Positions 62,610 to 64,000 of a stretch of DNA of 64,000 bases are shown piece by piece (the first letter of the stretch is position 1; every line of letters starts with the position of its first letter). The DNA lies in assembly GCA_016787705.1 (NCBI GenBank), contig JAEUTP010000002.1, positions 1 through 64,000 on the forward strand. Direction: 5' to 3'. The notes beneath the pieces are model-generated. The model saw nothing but the letters and a program-made list of their open reading frames with translations. It searched no databases and was not told the origin of the DNA. The position numbers and the translations under genes are program-made. This DNA is from Bacteroidia bacterium (lineage in GTDB: Bacteria; Bacteroidota; Bacteroidia; B-17B0; Aurantibacillaceae).

Positions 62610-64000
62610 ATGAATGATTTAAGAGGTTCACAATGGAGAAAGTGGGATTTACATTTTCATACGCCTTCATCCTATGATTATAAAGGAAAAGATATAAGCA
62701 ATGAGCAAATAGTCAAAACACTAATTAAGAATCAAATTTCCGTAATTGCGATTACAGATCATCATTTTATTGATGTGCAAAGAATTAATGAACTAAAAGC
62801 CATAGGTTCAAAGTCAAATTTAACTGTGCTTCCAGGAATAGAATTCTTATCAGAAACAAAAGGCAGAGAACCAATTCATTTCATTGGAATATTTTCAGAG
62901 AATTGTAAGCTAGATTACATTTGGGGTCAAATTGAAAATAAAACAGCCATCAACAAAATAAAAGGTGAAGGAAAAAAAACAAATGAGGTATACTGTAATT
63001 TAACTGAAACAATAGAATTAGTAAAACAACTTGGTGGGATAATTTCAATACATGCAGGTGAAAAAAGTAATAGTATCGAAAATATTACAAATTCACTGCC
63101 ACATTCAATAGCACAAAAAACAGATATTGCATCGATTATTGACATATATGAATTAGGCAAAGAAAGTGATCAAGAAGGTTATTCAGAAATTGTTTTCCCA
63201 GCAATCAAAAAGACTATCCCAATGATAATCTGTTCAGACAATCATGATATTAATAGTTACCAATTAAAACAAAATTGCTGGATTAAAGCAGACCCTACTT
63301 TTGAAGGCCTTAAACAAATAATATATGAACCAGAGCAAAGAGTTTATATTGGCGTGGATCCTTTAGTTAAAAACAAAAAACTAAGAATTGATAGTTTTTC
63401 GATAATAAATTCTTCGCAGTTTCAACTTGAAAACCAAGAAATTTTTTTGAATAACAATATGGTTTCAATAATTGGAGGAAGGGGTTCTGGGAAATCTGCA
63501 TTTCTTGAAACTTTAACCTTTTGTTTTGGGAAAAATAAAAAGCCGTTCAATTGGAGTGATTCAGATAATGAAACTTTAAATGTCAATGGTGATTATATAC
63601 ATTATTTAAAAAAAAGTGGGGCTAACGCCACTTTGATGATTAAGTATAGAGATTTAGACAATAACAAATTAACTCCTTATACAAGAGAAATTCAAGACGA
63701 CACTGACAACTATTGTGATTTTCTGTTAATTTATTTGGGTCAAAATCAAATTGAACAATTTTCAAATAGTTCAACTAAAATTCATGACCTTGCATATGAA
63801 GCTGTTTTAAAAAATTCCGGGCTAGCAGATGAAATAATCAGCGTCCAAACTCAAATAAAAGCGTATGAAGCAGAATTAATAGGTCTCACAAAAGAAATTG
63901 AATCATCAAGATTACAATTATTATCGTACAATATTGATAAAGTAAAAGTAGAAAAGGTTAGATTAGAAAAAGAAATTGCGCTTTTATCTTCGGAAGAAAC
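62610..64000 (+). CDS. PHP-domain plus SMC-like ATPase (TrlF-like), 5' part
   Basis: An open frame of 463 codons from the ATG at 62610 runs off the window with no stop. Residues ~10-260 are a PHP metal-dependent phosphoesterase: KWDLHFHTPSSYDY (HxH), VIAITDHHFID, LPGIEFL, HFIGIF, ISIHAGEKS and ICSDNHDI. An ABC/SMC-type ATPase follows, with Walker A SIIGGRGSGKSAFLETLTF (~289) and a Q-loop-like YLGQNQIEQFS (~380), then a coiled coil (~400 onwards, EAELIGLTKEIESSRLQLL). This PHP-AAA/SMC plan matches the TrlF-type family, members of which are often near defence genes. The DNA looks more AT-rich than the nrd genes next to it, and it starts after a terminator, so it may be acquired. Confidence 0.85.
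   Translation, partial: MNDLRGSQWRKWDLHFHTPSSYDYKGKDISNEQIVKTLIKNQISVIAITDHHFIDVQRINELKAIGSKSNLTVLPGIEFLSETKGREPIHFIGIFSENCKLDYIWGQIENKTAINKIKGEGKKTNEVYCNLTETIELVKQLGGIISIHAGEKSNSIENITNSLPHSIAQKTDIASIIDIYELGKESDQEGYSEIVFPAIKKTIPMIICSDNHDINSYQLKQNCWIKADPTFEGLKQIIYEPEQRVYIGVDPLVKNKKLRIDSFSIINSSQFQLENQEIFLNNNMVSIIGGRGSGKSAFLETLTFCFGKNKKPFNWSDSDNETLNVNGDYIHYLKKSGANATLMIKYRDLDNNKLTPYTREIQDDTDNYCDFLLIYLGQNQIEQFSNSSTKIHDLAYEAVLKNSGLADEIISVQTQIKAYEAELIGLTKEIESSRLQLLSYNIDKVKVEKVRLEKEIALLSSEE

Noticed and set aside
62927..63160. Minus-strand 77-codon frame at the right edge
   Set aside because: It is antisense to the PHP-domain gene, whose motifs are clear.

Overview
The window is a chromosomal segment of an AT-rich member of the Bacteroidota; nothing in it fixes a lower rank. 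The evidence is four or five large secreted proteins with type IX secretion (T9SS) C-terminal sorting domains, a two-component-propeller/SpoIIE regulator, a group III truncated haemoglobin, a tyrosine-tailed BY-kinase, and promoters that fit TTG-N19/20-TAnnTTTG rather than the E. coli consensus. No rRNA, tRNA, CRISPR array, insertion sequence or integrase was seen.

Layout. 1-1.7 kb: the tail of an unknown gene, then two tandem outer-membrane beta-barrel paralogues. 1.8-4.2 kb: a CUB-domain T9SS cargo protein and a small secreted protein. 4.4-30.7 kb: a continuous minus-strand gene string, read from 30727 down to 4355, with most junctions overlapping or a few bases apart. It is an exopolysaccharide or surface-glycan locus. 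In transcription order it holds a nucleotide-sugar epimerase, neuA, neuB, a TylF-type methyltransferase, neuC, HisF-like, HisH-like, a WbpG-type amidotransferase, a Wzx flippase, an acyltransferase-3 gene broken at an A8 tract, a CapB/KpsC-like transferase, Wzy, a hexapeptide acyltransferase, a GT4, AsnB, a second GT4, a second AsnB, a DUF354 protein, a class-II glutamine amidotransferase fused to a WbpG-like PP-loop domain, the initiating sugar transferase, Wza, the Wzc-type BY-kinase and a small membrane protein. The set predicts a Wzx/Wzy polymer containing sialic acid (NeuABC), decorated with amidino or amide, acyl and possibly O-methyl groups.

31.5-45.7 kb: a CLC chloride channel with CBS domains, three tandem paralogous T9SS cargo proteins of about 725 aa each closed by its own hairpin terminator, an HU protein with a near-perfect promoter, methionyl-tRNA formyltransferase, a BNR/PKD T9SS protein and a ferredoxin-NADP reductase. 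45.8-58.3 kb: mostly housekeeping genes (glycosyltransferase, DUF1801, gyrB, PlsC-like, DUF3108, propeller-SpoIIE phosphatase, kynureninase, truncated haemoglobin, ECF sigma factor with a membrane partner) separated by decayed inverted-repeat elements. 58.7-62.5 kb: class Ia ribonucleotide reductase (nrdB, a candidate 41-codon upstream ORF, nrdA). The right edge cuts a PHP-domain plus SMC-like ATPase gene that resembles defence-associated TrlF-type proteins.

The most unusual material is in the glycan locus. It carries two different amidino-transfer designs side by side (WbpG+HisH+HisF in trans, and a class-II GATase/PP-loop fusion in cis). It also has two homopolymer frameshifts 1.8 kb apart, in the acyltransferase and at the flippase start, which are either contingency (phase-variable) tracts or sequencing errors.
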